A program made the translations under genes and the position numbers. A stretch of DNA of 64,000 nt. It comes from Epiperipatus broadwayi (taxonomy: Eukaryota; Onychophora; Udeonychophora; Euonychophora; Peripatidae). The stretch covers positions 1,019,349 to 1,083,348 of the forward strand of contig JAQFVV010000252.1 in assembly GCA_028023455.1 (NCBI GenBank), written 5' to 3'. The notes beneath the pieces were generated by a model that made no database searches, was not told the origin of the DNA, and saw only the letters and a list, made by a program, of their open reading frames with translations. This document shows positions 1 through 12,309 of the stretch, piece by piece; position 1 is the stretch's first letter, and each line of letters begins with the position of its first letter.

Positions 1-904
1 TTTAAAACATTAGCAGAAATCCTTGGCATAAATTGTCTAGCCAAAGAACATCTTTATAAATTTTTGTCTTCTTAAATAAATATTTTTAAAACTCATTTCG
101 AAGATGTTGATAACTTTTATAACCTTGTTAATTACACTGATTATTTTTTTATAGTTCTTTATAATATTAAGAGTAAGTAAATTAATTACTTGAATACAGT
201 TTTAAAATGATGAATCTTCTTTTTTTCTTAAATGTGTTCTAAATTCGAACACTTTTAAATTTACAGATGTAGTTCTTGCCTTGATAACTAAATAGAAGAT
301 TATTGTTATAACAATATTAGTTCGTTTTTATACTGGATTAATTTCTGTAAGCATATCACATAATTATGCTCATGCTCTATTGTTTAAAATATACAATTTG
401 TAATGAACTCCAAACGTTTATTTCCTTTGTTTCAACTGATAAAAATGCAATGTTGACTTAAGGTTTTGTCAAATGTCAAGTTTTGGTTAATAAAAAATAC
501 TATTAGTTGGAAACATTTATTTATGTGTGTGTATAAACAAATTAGAATTATTCATTTTTAGAATTATTCTTTTAATACTAGCTAGTTTATGTATATAGCT
601 GATACATGAAAAGCTTAAGATAGGTGTAAGTTATTTATATCTGTTGATTCGATATAGGCACAGTTAAATTCACAAAGAAACACAAATTGTTTTAGGTGAG
701 GCTCATATGGTACTCTCACAGTAATATTTATATGAATACTGCTATCTTCATAAAGCGATACCTCTTAATATGTGTGGGTATACATATAAATATTAGTATG
801 TGCGGATGTACATATAAATATTACTAAATAATATTTAATAAATTAGCTAAAATTAATAATATTTATATGAATACTGATAGTTTCATAAATATCATTTTTG
901 TAAA
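1..904. other. AT-rich DNA, no gene seen
   Basis: No reading frame, RNA gene or recognisable element in this stretch. It is AT-rich with short homopolymer runs, and stop codons are dense in all frames. Confidence 0.6.
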
Positions 905-985
905 CTAAGTTGAAATCATCATCATCATCAACCATTATCAATCCACTGCAGGATAAAGGTCTCTCCAAGTTCAATCAATATTTAC
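905..985 (-). mobile_element. Truncated 3' end of an RTE LINE
   Basis: A run of ATC triplets at about 906-920 is followed by a segment that reads, on the minus strand, like the 3' terminus of the RTE LINE at 31-34 kb (the GGAGA.ACCTT.ATCCTGCAG part just before its TGATGA tail). RTE elements end in short tandem repeats and are often 5'-truncated to a few dozen bases; this fits such a stub. No coding sequence remains. Confidence 0.6.
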
Positions 986-1136
986 ATTCAGACATGGAAA
1001 TTGTGTAAACACTTTTCACTTCTAGTAAATATATTGCCATTTAACAAAACATTTTCAATATAAAGCAATAATGATGAGACGTTGTACAATAGAAGCTTTC
1101 AATAAAATAGGCTAAAATCCATTTATGTGTGCTAGT

Positions 1137-1162
1137 CAGAAAAAATTTATACTTAGTCATAA

Positions 1163-1207
<45 letters not shown>

Positions 1208-1242
1208 AATAACAGAAAAAAATTATACTTAGTCATAAATAA
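1137..1242. repeat. TA/GA microsatellite between two direct repeats
   Basis: A (TA)n then (GA)n microsatellite at 1164-1203 lies between two copies of a 28-29-bp sequence containing TATACTTAGTCATAAAT (1137-1165 and 1213-1240). A short duplication with a microsatellite expanded between the copies explains it. Confidence 0.8.
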
Positions 1243-1869
1243 GCTTACTACATTTCTATATTGTTAACAATATTGCTGGAAGGTTATTTGGATTTCAAAA
1301 CATAAAACTATGTTTTTATTTGTTTATCGTTTGTATATTTACCTAATTGTATGTATTATGTGGTAACTAAATAACTGCTGATTTATAATTTCATTAACAA
1401 TTATAATTTGGAAAATATTTATTTTCATCTATCCATATATGCACACTGAAAATACATAAAGAGAGTCAGAAATTAATTAGGAAATCAAATCTTATCTGTT
1501 GTTTCTGAAACAAATACATGGAATTATTTGTAATAAAATATATAACTTATATTTATCCTAGTGTATTCAATATAAATAGTTGTTTTTTTCTTGTTATAAA
1601 ATATAATTGTCTATGCTGTTTATCTTATTCCAAACATATGTAAGAGAAAGTGGATATGCCCCAGAGAAAACATGCTCTGATGTAGATGCAAAGGGATTAC
1701 TTGGGAATGAAGATGGTCTTAACAGAAGGGGCATTATGTCTGGAAGCAGTCTTTTCATGTTCATTTGGATCACAATTACAAAACACTGGGCTGACCTGTC
1801 AGTACTGATAGATCTATGTATGAAGTACTGAGATATGGATCAATGATGAATAGCATCCACAAACGGATC

Positions 1870-1910
<41 letters not shown>

Positions 1911-2190
1911 CAAAACCCAATTATTTATCCATTTTCTTTATTAGAAAATGCAGCTAAATAACTTGCTTTAATAATTAAACTTTATAAACCATTTGCATAT
2001 TGGATAAAGAAAAATATTTCTATAGGCTAATAATCTTTTTTATAGAAAATTCTTTTCAAAAACTTTTAAATAAAATTTGTCAAAGTTAATTAATTTATTT
2101 TTAATTCTAAATATTGAAAATTGAAATGTATTACATTATTTTCTTCCAAAACTTTTAATTATATATTTTATCAGAATTTCAAATAAACCT
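1243..2190. other. AT-rich DNA with a TA microsatellite
   Basis: Nothing coding is recognised. A perfect (TA)n run sits at about 1877-1906. A 74-codon open frame at 1607-1831 has no recognisable domain and is probably chance. Confidence 0.5.
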
Positions 2191-2198
2191 TTTAAATA

Positions 2199-2540
2199 AT
2201 TTATTTATTTATTAAAAAATAATAATTAAATATTAATTTTAAAAAAATTAGATATCAAAAATGAGTTTTTGTATTTATAATTTATTTTTGTATATACTTT
2301 TTGTATACATTTTATGGAGAAACATATATGTTTTTTATTTATTAAAAAATAATAATTAAATATTTTTTTTAAATGTTAGATATAACAAATATACAAATAT
2401 TATATATATATCTGTGCAAAAAAATATATGCAAATTATATATACAAAAAAAAATTATGTACACATGACTTTTTGTATCTATAATTTATTTTTGTATATAC
2501 TTTTTGTATACATTTTCTGCAAAAACATATATTTATTGTA
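2199..2540. repeat. Duplicated AT-rich unit
   Basis: Two sequence blocks each occur twice. The block around TTATTTATTAAAAAATAATA is near 2204 and again near 2336. The block around TAATTTATTTTTGTATATAC is near 2279 and again near 2480. This is a local duplication of roughly 130 bp, later expanded by AT-rich insertions in the second copy. Confidence 0.65.
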
Positions 2541-2555
2541 CATATATATTTTATG

Positions 2556-2840
2556 TGTGATCATTATCATCAACAACCATTACAAATCCATTGCCAGATG
2601 AAGGTCTCTCCAAGTTCAATTCATCTTCTCTGATCTCTTCTGCAAATCACTCTTGTACACTTTCTTACTTCAACCATACATCTCACATGTGGTATCTTTC
2701 TGGGTCATTTACAATCTCTTAGACTTCCACTTAACATTTCAATTGTCCATCTATTATCATGTCTTCTAGAAATATGTCCATCACAACTCCACATCAATGT
2801 TTTAATTCTTTCAATGATGTCAGTAACATTTTTAATTAAT
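2556..2840 (-). mobile_element. 5'-truncated RTE LINE, 3' fragment
   Basis: Minus-strand RTE remnant. It starts at an ATC-rich tail near 2560 and continues through the same terminal segment as the RTE at 31-34 kb (CCA..GCCAGATGAAGGTCTCTCC on the plus strand), then through about 250 bp matching the C-terminal ORF region of that element. The copy at 59805-60700 shares the same run of sequence (for example TCTATTATCATxTCTTCTAG). No open frame is left. Confidence 0.7.
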
Positions 2841-4180
2841 AAATTATTATTGTTATTGAATTAACTAAAAAATTAAACATTTTATTGGAAGTTTTGATAC
2901 TAATTAATTTTATTTTTGAAAGAAAATAATATATTTTCACTATAACAGATATAAAAAAACTTTATAATCAAAACTTTTTATTTATTTTGCACTAAAACAT
3001 CTGTTTTTTTTTCAGCAACAATTGGGAATTTTATATTTAACTTGAATTAAAAGAATGAGAGGTCTAAAAATTAATTAATTCAATTCCTTGTTATAATAAA
3101 TAGAAACTAAATTAATTTGTGGATCCCCTTCCCATGCTTTAATTTCAAATTAAATATAAAAACTTCAATTGTAATTGAAGAAACATTTTTTTACTGCAAA
3201 GTAAATAAAAGTGTTGATTATAAAATATTTTTATACGTATTATTATTTAATTTTGGCATCAAGATCATAATCAAAGATTTGTTTTAATTTCAACTCTAAG
3301 TAATGCTAAAATACATTTAAAGTTGAAAGTAAAATCATAAATATTAAATTAATCTTTTTTTAATGTAGTATTGTTCACCCATTAAAAAAATTAGAGAACC
3401 TATTTAAATTATTTTAGGGTCATGTTACATTGCCAGTGATTCATAAGAAATGTACCAAATTTGAACAAATTACATTGAATAGTAATATATTAAATAACAG
3501 CTTTAAAATTTCCTTTTAACTACAATAAAATCATTTAATAGAAAGAAACAGATGAGATATAATATGAAGAACTGTCACTTGTTCTTATACAGAGTCAAAA
3601 ATCTCTCAGCTACTATGCCCAGACAAATCTGTTAGCCACTTTACTTTCCTTTTTCATTCCCTACTCTAAATTTTTCTCACATTCTTCTCTATCCTGATTC
3701 ATCTCATTTCCACAACATAATCTTTGTCAACTCCATGGCCTTTATATTGTAACAGTCAAATATGTACATTTCCAGAACAAAACCTAGAACTCTGATAAAT
3801 CATCCTAAGGCTGACCAGTTTTACGGTGGTGGAAGCCACAACTTTGGCCTAACCCTAGTTCCTCTACCATTGCTTAGATATTTACCACCTTGCGAATGAC
3901 ACAGTTGAGGTCACAGCAGTATTTCCTTTCTTCACGTGCCAACAGTAGCACAACAGTAGAACAAAAGACTGGGAGGCAGTTGGCATTCTCTCTAGTATAT
4001 ATGTATCATGTGGCTAGCATAGCATTATTAAACCATGAAATTAAAATTAATTACTAAATAATAAATAATTATGAGTCGGTGAGCAAGATTAAGATGTACA
4101 TCAGTTTAAATTCAATTTAATAAAAATTAAGTTTGAAATAATAAATAAACAAACAATGTTATAATGATTAACTGGTTGTA
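2841..4180. other. AT-rich DNA, no gene seen
   Basis: No recognisable gene or element. The part from about 3580 to 4000 is less AT-rich than its surroundings and may be the start of the block described next, but I cannot assign it. Confidence 0.5.
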
Positions 4181-4394
4181 CTCACATGCAGGTGTTTAAG
4201 GGATGTTTACAGTATAATTGGATTCACATGCAAGTGATGAGTTTTAGAAATAATTTTACATGGCTGACTTTACATATTTGGTTTACATATATAGTGTATA
4301 GATAAAATCACTCGCAGGTGATTATGAACTTTAGGTTACAATTCAAGTTACAAAGTATTGTAACGGTCAGAAAATGTGTGACTCGTAAACATAG

Positions 4395-4607
4395 TACAGA
4401 ATTCAACCACCATACAGAACCGCAGCACCATCGAGTAGCGAAGCCACCCGTGGTACTGAGTTCGAACATAGTTTATCGGTTCCACAATACAATCCACAAA
4501 ACAACGCATCTGATGCGACATTAGTAAATATTTCCTTAGGCACGGTGGTCAGGGAGATGCAAGAGATTCATGATTTTATTCTTGAGTTAGCCAATAATCA
4601 AAACTAA
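4395..4607 (+). other. Open 70-codon frame, possible terminal exon or old element ORF
   Basis: The frame read from 4395 to the TAA at 4605-4607 has no stop and normal protein-like composition. A Ser/Pro/Thr-rich first half is followed by a helical C-terminus (VREMQEIHDFILELANNQN). It starts right after a stop codon and has no ATG. An AG at 4398-4399 could serve as a splice acceptor, so a last coding exon is possible, but so is part of an old transposable element in the GC-richer block. I recognise no family. The alternative frame starting at 4318 is open too and equally anonymous. Confidence 0.2.
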
Positions 4608-4751
4608 TATTAATTAAACATTCATATTTACATAATCGAGGAAATATTATATAGAACGGGTATCGAATAAATGAAACGTAACTGCAGACATATAGTTTGA
4701 AATTATTTATTAATACATTTTAATAAAACATTGACTAATAATATTTTAGGG

Positions 4752-4900
4752 ATTGAAAGCTTCAGTAGCGGAATTTGCGACATGATTATATTTTAAAGAG
4801 TACATTTATTTATTTAGACATTATTTTATATTGAGGATTTCAGTAGCGGTATTTCCGATACTGTAATGTTTACAAAAGGAATACATTTATTTGAAAGCGT
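4752..4900. repeat. Two tandem copies of an ~80-bp unit
   Basis: The segment with TTCAGTAGCGGAATTTGCGA (from about 4760) followed by TACATTTATTTATTTAGA recurs as TTCAGTAGCGGTATTTCCGA (from about 4840) followed by TACATTTATTTGAAAG. The copies are clearly diverged, so the duplication is old. Confidence 0.7.
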
Positions 4901-6893
4901 AATCTAGCTACCTAAAATTCTCGAGTGAGTATTTCTAGTGCATGCCTGGAGGGATTTATACCTTTGCAATGCAAGAGTCTAAAGTATGGGTTATAAGAGT
5001 AATGGCAGACATATATTTATTTAATTAAAATATTTATTTATAACTAAGGGCAAACATTTATTTGAGAGTGAATTATGAAGATAATGCAGAGGTGGAGTGA
5101 TATATAGAATAATAGAATTGAGCAAAGGAACACGTGGTACGCTTTAGAAAGGCGATATGGAATGGCAGTATATCGAAACTGCAATGCCGCGAATGGGTTT
5201 ATAAGAATGTCAGGTTGGTCTCGGCCTCGACCCAACGAAATAAGGTGTCACATAAGCATAACCAGGGACAAGCGGTCCGTGTTGCAGTTTTGCCGGCTGG
5301 CTGCATGACGTTGTCAAGTCCTATGGGAGCACCCATTATGCCCGCTTGTGTAGGACGACTGGGGTTAATTTCAACCCTGAAGAATCCAGAAATTTCATGG
5401 CGGAATGGGTCATCGCATCTCTAAAATGTAACACATGTATACTTATAAACGATTATGATAAGATTTAAGTAGATTTCTGGCTCGGCCCCACATTATCAAC
5501 ATTTACTGAAGAACGCTGGCGACTCTCAAAGAAATGGAATTTTCTGAAATTATTCATGATGATTTAATATATACAAAACATATCTAAACTGGGAATGATT
5601 ACAACTAATATGCCAGCCATTTGTGAAGTTGTAGACCCCTGCATTACAATAAATGAAGCATTGAATGCGTGTCGATTTATATGAAAGTGAAATTATTAAG
5701 AAAGTAAATATTAATGAAAATTTGACACGCATTCATTGTTTTAAACGATCATAGATTTAAACTTTGAAAATAGAGACAATGTGAGCATGCAATAATTAAA
5801 TAATAAATATAGATAAAATGTAGATATTAGAAATATGCACCCCAGATAGAGTGAGGTAAGCTAGACTATTAGAGAAATTTACATATTAAATTAATTATTC
5901 AATTTAGTTATACAAATGGTAGTTTTTACATTTTATAATTTAGATAAGTAGTATGAAGAAGAGCTATAGCATATTATTAGAGTACTCTAGAGTTTGAACA
6001 CTGACAGGTACCTGTTTTATAAGAAGTTTTCTGATTCCATTAATTTAGCAGCAAAAAGTTCATGAGTGGCAAGTCTTTCTTGTATTTAGATATTCATTTA
6101 ATTTCATGGCAGCAGCAGCTTTCTCATTCATTTCAGGCAGCAGATCTTCATGGTGAATTTATGACGGGCAATGAAAGTTCAGCATCCGATAGGCCATATC
6201 CTGATGGAAAATAATCTAGGTGCTTTACTCGGTCATACCTTGGCAGGAACAAATTATTTTTATTATTTTGGAGACTCTCAGTGATCGAGAGCAAAGCTAA
6301 AGTTTAAGTGAATGTCTCCAGCCAGTCTAAGATGGCCTCTTTTTTTATCTTGATCTTTCACATTTTTGTTAAAATATTTTTAGGTTCTACTTAATCTGCC
6401 CTGAGGATAATCAATGCATTTAGTTGGTTTTTAATTAAAGAAAGCTGCCATTCTATTGTTTACATTTTACATTTACTAATTAATTTTGGGGAATTTTTCT
6501 TTAATTAATCTATTATCTATCACTGACCGATGCTTTTAAATTTCAAAAACAAAAAGGGAACATAAGATTATTTTAACTTTTAATTAAATATTACATCAGA
6601 TATTTTTAGAATTATTATTAAATGAAATTTAAACAAAGCAACAAATACGAACTTTATAATCCAAAATAAATGATTAAAATTATACAAAATTATATAACTA
6701 AAAGAAACCTAAATTATATTATTTTATCCCTATTTATTGCGTTTAATTTGAGATCGAAATGTGTGCATGTTTATGCTGAATTCTACATATATTTATACAT
6801 TTTTAATATTGTTACACACACAATTCGATATCAAAAGTTTAAATTTGGGCGGGATAGACCGGTCAGTGAGAGACGACAGAAAAAGGTGAAACT

Positions 6894-6915
6894 TAAGATT
6901 CGAATACGAATCTTA
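6894..6915. repeat. Short perfect palindrome next to TATA-like box
   Basis: TAAGATTCG and CGAATCTTA form perfect 9-bp arms around AATA. About 25 bp downstream is TTTATATATAG, a TATA-box-like sequence. It could be a promoter fragment of the block at 4.2-7 kb, but no transcript start can be shown. Confidence 0.4.
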
Positions 6916-7050
6916 CTGTTTCATTATGCACTTCCGGTTTATATATAGCATTAAATCACACACAGGTGACTATGACTTCTAAGTTACAAATTATTTTATT
7001 TAGCTATATACATATATTAATCTATCACTCGCAGGTGATGAAATTATAAT

Positions 7051-8574
7051 ATACTTAGATTTACATTTTCATGAGCTTTAATATTACTTTATAACTGAAT
7101 GAATTTGCTCATGATTATCTATGCCTAGTTTTTGCTATTTGGTTGAGTATAGATTTGCTTTAATGATTAGTGGGAATGATAATAATGAAATTTAAAGCAC
7201 ATAGTATTTAAAATAAGCATGAATAACTAATGTATTCTCTATATAAATAATTTTCCTATCAATCTGGATTCAAATTCAGATCAATGCTGAAACATTAATA
7301 AAAATGGTGGGATGAACTGATTATGGGCAGCCAGAATTCAGATACCTTTGTGTATATAAAAACATATAACTCTGGGTCACTGCATCTCATATATGTACCT
7401 TTTTCAGTGGATTTGTAGCAAGTACCAGTTCCCTTTAACCGAACTCATTGCTGTGAATTAGGAGGTCTTTTTAGTCTGGCTGATCGAGCAATTTATTTGA
7501 AGTGAGAGTCTTACACTCTGGGTGAGTCTCATGCTCCATTAATAAGAATTCAGAATGGATTGGTGCATACCAATCACCATCTGAGGAAATTAATTGCCTG
7601 AACTAAATGTACTGATGTAGCCCTAACATGTACGCCCAGTAAGGAAATACAGCAACAAGTGAGTTACACCATAGCATTTCAAAAGAACACATATGCACTT
7701 CTGACAACATAATCATATTAAAATTAAGACACTAATTCTAGTTTCCTTCATGAAACTACTCAGTATCAGTTCATATAGTAGTATTTTTAATTATACTATT
7801 AAAGAATATTTATGAATCCAGTTATAAGGCTCTCTATATAGGCTTTTATTGATTTAAGGAGGACTACAGCATAATAAAAGGGAAATTACAATATAAAATT
7901 ACAGATTTATGCTGCATTTTATCATCCAACTAGATATCACCTAAATATCATATTTAAAACAAATCTGACTGATAAATTCATAGTTATATCTCAATCAAAA
8001 GATTTTATTCAATTCAAAATGGGGTTTTTAGTTTGTGCGCTAACCTACACAATATCACATATATAGGTGAGACTCTAGATATATTTCTCACTAATGACTT
8101 AATTACAAATAAAACCTGTTTTGGAAATACATAGCATAAACAATAAAATAAGTAAAAGTTATAAGATTAGGGATAGATTTAGGAAATGCAATATATATAT
8201 ATAAGATTTCATGCTAGTGAAATCTGAAATTTAATTTTAGCATATTTTAAAACATTTCAGTAACACTATTTGATATTTGACTGATTTAGTTTATAAGCTA
8301 TAAGTTGTTTATAATTAATGAACACAAACATTATCATTAACTTAAATTATATATAACAACTGGGAATTTTGATTATTACTCTATAATAGATTATTTAACA
8401 AAAGTTATTAAATATTAAATATGAATGATTTTAAACAATTAAATTAATTATATAAAACTAAATCAATCAGATATAAGTAAACCAAGTCATAAGATATTTG
8501 ACTTAATAAATCAAATGTTTTTATCAAATTAATATGCAACTCAAAATATAGGTAGGGAAACAAAATAAATTTGG
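7051..8574. other. AT-rich DNA, no gene seen
   Basis: No gene recognised. The part 7280-7690 is less AT-rich and looks like old interspersed repeat sequence, but I cannot name it. Confidence 0.5.
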
Positions 8575-8781
8575 AACTACTCAGAAAGTAAATTTAGAAA
8601 ACTTATGAAATTAATTTAGTAAAACTTAGAAAACAATTCAGGCAAATTGAGAAACAATTTAGACAAGATTTTAGAAATAATTTAGAAAACCTTGGAAACA
8701 ATTTAGGAAAACTTATTACATAATTCAGGCAAGATTTTGGATGAAATTAAGGAAAATAAAATTACATTTAGAACAAGTTTA
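8575..8781. repeat. Decayed ~22-bp tandem repeat, about nine units
   Basis: Successive units of 20-23 bp end in AATTTAG, AATTCAG or AATTAAG and begin with variants of AAAACTT (for example AAAACTTAGAAAACAATTCAG, read piecewise from 8597 to 8781). The units are diverged, so this is an old minisatellite. It could also be the leftover of a coiled-coil coding repeat. Confidence 0.6.
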
Positions 8782-9829
8782 GTACATTATTTTTACAATT
8801 ATTATCACCATTACTTTAAAATTTGCTAGCATTTTAGATAGGAGTTTAACTGAAGATGTAATATTTGAAGGAATGATTGCCATAATTTTCTCTTCTCTGC
8901 TGGATGGTTATCTTTTGGTCTTTAGGTCATCTTTAGATGGTTACAGTTGTTTCTCCATCTCCTTCGGCATAAGGTAGCTTCTCATTGGGCAGAAAGACAA
9001 GATTTTGGGCCTATTACCCCGACATGCTGATTATTAAATCTCTTCAATACTTTATTAAAGTTACAAATCTGAATCTGAGTGATGAATGAGTGCCAAAGAT
9101 TATATACCACTACTCCCCCCTCTCTTTTGTTATATTATTTTCTTAGATAAGTTTTCTTAGCTTGTTTGCTTATTTCAAGCAATCACGGGAGCCTGCTGTG
9201 TCAACGTTTAATTAAATAAAAAAAAACCTGAGTGACACACCATAATTTATTCAATCTTTTATTTTAATTTCAATTTTAATTCTAAATATAAATTTGGTCA
9301 ATCTTATATCGGGAAAGAATAACTCTTCTGGTGCTGCTTAGGCTAGAAAACAAATCTAACTTTTGTGAAAAACATTTTGTTATATATGTAACTCGACCGT
9401 TTTAATTTACCAATATATGCAGAATTATGAAATTTTAAATATAACTAACTTAATAAATATTTAAAATAAAGACATCTTAATGTTTTAAATCCTATTAACA
9501 TTAATTTTCTAGCATATATGTAGTCTAAAGTTACACATACAACTCGTTTTTCATTTATTTATTATTAAAATATATATATATGCATATTTTAGAGATTTAT
9601 AAATATCAATACAATTTTCTCTCTATGTAGAGATATACACACACATACATGATTACATTTGTTTAAATTTAAATTTAGGTGGGTTTTTATAGTAATATTA
9701 ATAAGATATACGAGAGTTTGGTGGATTTTATATATAATAAAAAAACTACTATAGTATATAGTAGGTGAAACAGTTTAATTGTACAAGCTGACTGTTTCAA
9801 TATCTAGATTCCCTTTATCTTTCCCAAAC
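8782..9829. other. Anonymous DNA, slightly GC-richer at 8900-9220
   Basis: No gene recognised. The stretch from about 8900 to 9220 has more C/G than its surroundings and may be old repeat DNA. No ends or motifs can be defined. Confidence 0.5.
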
Positions 9830-10740
9830 CTAGCATAAAAGCCAATAACCCACATTCTATATAATCTCTTTATATTTATTCTTCCACAACTTTATTATTT
9901 GTACCCTTTCTGCTTTCTTGCATTTACATTAATTTAACAAATGCCTAATATTTTCTATGCCTTCCTTACACAACTTGCAGACTAAATCACTCACATGTTT
10001 TATGTTGCTAAAGATTCTGTTTGAGCGTTAAACAATAAACTACTTTTTCTGCTATTAATATAAATTAATTTACACCCAGTATTATATATATATATATTTA
10101 TACTCATGTTAATCTCATATTAGTTCTCCATTTTCCATCTACCTATCCTTTATTAATAAAATAATATAGGTGCTATTGCACCTGACCGCAAAGCTACTTT
10201 TTACTTAAAAGCAAAATAAAATTATATTACTCTGCAAGCGCTTTAATGCATCTATTCTATCCTATTCCTTACCACTATAACACACAACAATTCTGCAACC
10301 AAATAATCCCTCCTTTTGTTCTTTATCCAAATCTTCTGCATACTATACTACCTTACTCACTCATCTTGTTGCCTGCTCTTTATTAATAACCTAATTAAAT
10401 ACTGTTTTAGCTGTTCTTTTATTATCCATAAACTGCAATCTACTGAAGAATTTCATTTTGCTTTTTGCATCTCTCATATAAAAACTTGATAATCCCATTT
10501 TTTCTTGAATTGCCTCTTTGCCATCCACACATCTGAATCTAATGCATGCCTTTCTACTTCTTTTTGTACTTTTTCTAAGTAACCTAACACCTCTTTACCA
10601 ACACATGATGCATTTTTACCATATGCTAACCCTGCTACTGCCACTCCCTTTGATACAATTATAATTTCTTTATTAGTCCCTTTCTTTTCTTCACCTCATT
10701 AATCAGTTATTCTCTCATTTATCTAAGCATTTTTTTGATT
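9830..10740 (-). pseudogene. LINE ORF2 C-terminal region, decayed
   Basis: Read on the minus strand from about 10640 down to 9850, fragments of the C-terminal part of a LINE reverse-transcriptase protein appear in the right order. First comes a segment AYGKNASCVGKEVLGYLEKV followed by VQKEVERHALDSD and a region equivalent to the family's AVEAI..MG..SF..R motif. Then comes a thumb-like stretch KSKMKFFSRLQFMDNKRTAK. Last is a zinc-knuckle-like segment (VCKLCKEGIENIRHLL, then a stop and Cys), with C-x2-C-x7-H spacing. Several stops and frameshifts interrupt it. In the families I know, this arrangement belongs to CR1-like LINEs frequent in ticks and other chelicerates. It is a dead copy. The palm fragment at 12310-12480 appears to be the upstream part of the same copy. 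Confidence 0.55.
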
Positions 10741-11420
10741 ACTTAACTGATACACTGATAAAGCAGACATATTGAATATTAAACAAATTATGTTAACCAC
10801 AAATTTTATCATAATATATGTTTGTATTATTAAAAAATGACATAATATATATTATTTTACAAATCAAACAGAAAAGAATGTAATTAAGCTGAAAAAAATA
10901 TAGTCATTGATAGTCAAAGTAATAAAAAAAAAAAGAATAAAAATTAATATTTCTAATAATTATTTTCATATTATTTCATAAATTTTAAATTATTATGCAT
11001 ATAACTTAAAATTATATTTTTGTTAGTATGTTAGTTAGATTCGTCATAAAATTTCTAAAAAATTTGTATATAATAACACTTATCTAAGGTAATCCATCAC
11101 TTGAAAACTTCATATAATAAAGACATTAGTATCTTTATTTTTTCTCAGTAGTCCTTCAAAATGTATTTCCATACAGGGATTTGCAATGTATAAGTCATCC
11201 CTTATAAACAAGTAGTTAATATTGATCAATAATTAGTATAATTTGAATATTATTGTAACTTATTAAAAAGTACTACTAAAATACTCACTATATACAAAAC
11301 AAAATAAAATAAGTGAATAAAATACCAAATTCATTATAGAGTTAAGCTTGAGGTACAAAAGTTTGTAGTTTATATATATTTATATGTATATTAATACAAA
11401 GATTTTCATGGGTTGCATAC
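10741..11420. other. AT-rich DNA inside a split LINE copy
   Basis: No coding sequence. It lies between the two pieces of the minus-strand LINE and so was probably inserted there, or is LINE sequence decayed past recognition. Confidence 0.4.
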
Positions 11421-11623
11421 ATAAAAGACATATTTTGCGGGTTCATCCATGTTAAAAAATTTAAATATTGATATACCGACGTTTTGACTTGATCACCCAA
11501 GTCATCCACTGGGTGATAAAAGGTAGAAAGACTTGTGGATGACTTGTGTGATCAAGTCGAAATGTCTATATATCAATATTTAAATTTTTTAACATGGATG
11601 AACCTGCAAAGTATGTCTTTTAT
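11421..11623. mobile_element. 89-bp-arm inverted repeat with hammerhead-like core
   Basis: The left arm 11421-11509 and right arm 11535-11623 are near-perfect reverse complements around a 25-bp loop, so transcripts from either strand would fold into a long hairpin. Inside the right arm the sequence GGATGACTTG, TGTGAT, CAAGTCGAAATGTC has the layout of a minimal hammerhead ribozyme: GAUGA, a short stem (CUUG/CAAG), CGAAA, then GUC. The left arm read in reverse has CAAAACGTC instead, so at least one copy is mutated. Penelope-like retroelements are known to carry such minimal hammerheads in their terminal repeats. I infer a Penelope-derived remnant in inverted orientation. The first two core bases are not the canonical CU, so activity is doubtful. 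Confidence 0.45.
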
Positions 11624-12309
11624 ATATACTGTCAAAATCATTACTTTTAGCATTTGCATATTTTTACTATTATTAAAATATAGACAAAAGATTATAGAAA
11701 AATGTAAATCAGGTCATTATATTTCCGAAATATGTTTATCTTTGTCTCATATCAATTAATTCAAATACTGAACCCAAGCTTACATCATAAAAAAATGCAG
11801 ATAATCATGATCTATTTTTTTTATATTAGTCTCAATAATAATTTTTTTGTATATTTTTTATCAAATATAATAAAAAAATAATAATTAAAAAATATATAAT
11901 AAAATAATAATTAAAAAATATATAATAAAATAATAATTTAAAAAATATAAAAAAATAAAAATACTGACAACTAACCCCCCCCCCCCCTTCATAACATTGT
12001 CCTCAAAATACATCAGAAAAAGTAAAACTTTTTACAGATATATTTTTCAGGGTGAAATCTTTTTCAGTAATTATCAAAAAAATGAGAGAAAGACAAAAAA
12101 ATTTAATTTACTTGATGACAAAAATTATCATAATTTTATATTTTTTATCATAGAAAAATAAAACTTGTCTTTATGAAAAGCTGAAAAAAGATAAAAATGA
12201 TGGTGTAAAAAGTGCATGTGTAGACTGCATAGATTTCCAGTAATATTATGTTGAAAGTGGATGTTTACATTTTGAAAATGCTTGCCCACATTATGCAGTC
12301 ATAATAACA
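11624..12309. other. AT-rich DNA with 28-bp repeat and poly-C run
   Basis: Contains about three units of a 27-28-bp repeat of the form TAATAATTAAAAAATATATA at 11877-11950, and a poly-C run at about 11976-11987. No gene. Confidence 0.6.

Larger units (their letters stand above)
4181..7050. other. GC-richer block, possible ancient LTR element
   Basis: This 2.9-kb block stands out by a higher share of G/C and CpG (notably 5140-5540 and 6840-6940). A short motif around CACxxGCAGGTGA (an E-box-like CAGGTG core) recurs near 4191, 4308, 6956 and 7025. After two of these copies the similarity extends through TATGAxxTTxxxGTTACAA (4320 and 6967). A similar sequence at both ends could be the remains of LTRs, but I see no clear TG..CA ends, primer site or retroviral-type domain. 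The minus frame 5425-5190 and plus frame 5134-5424 are both open without known motifs. Confidence 0.3.

Noticed and set aside
5134-5424. 96-codon open frame in the GC-richer block as a gene
   Set aside because: No recognisable motif, the opposite strand is also open, and the block may be an old element; left as part of the block description.
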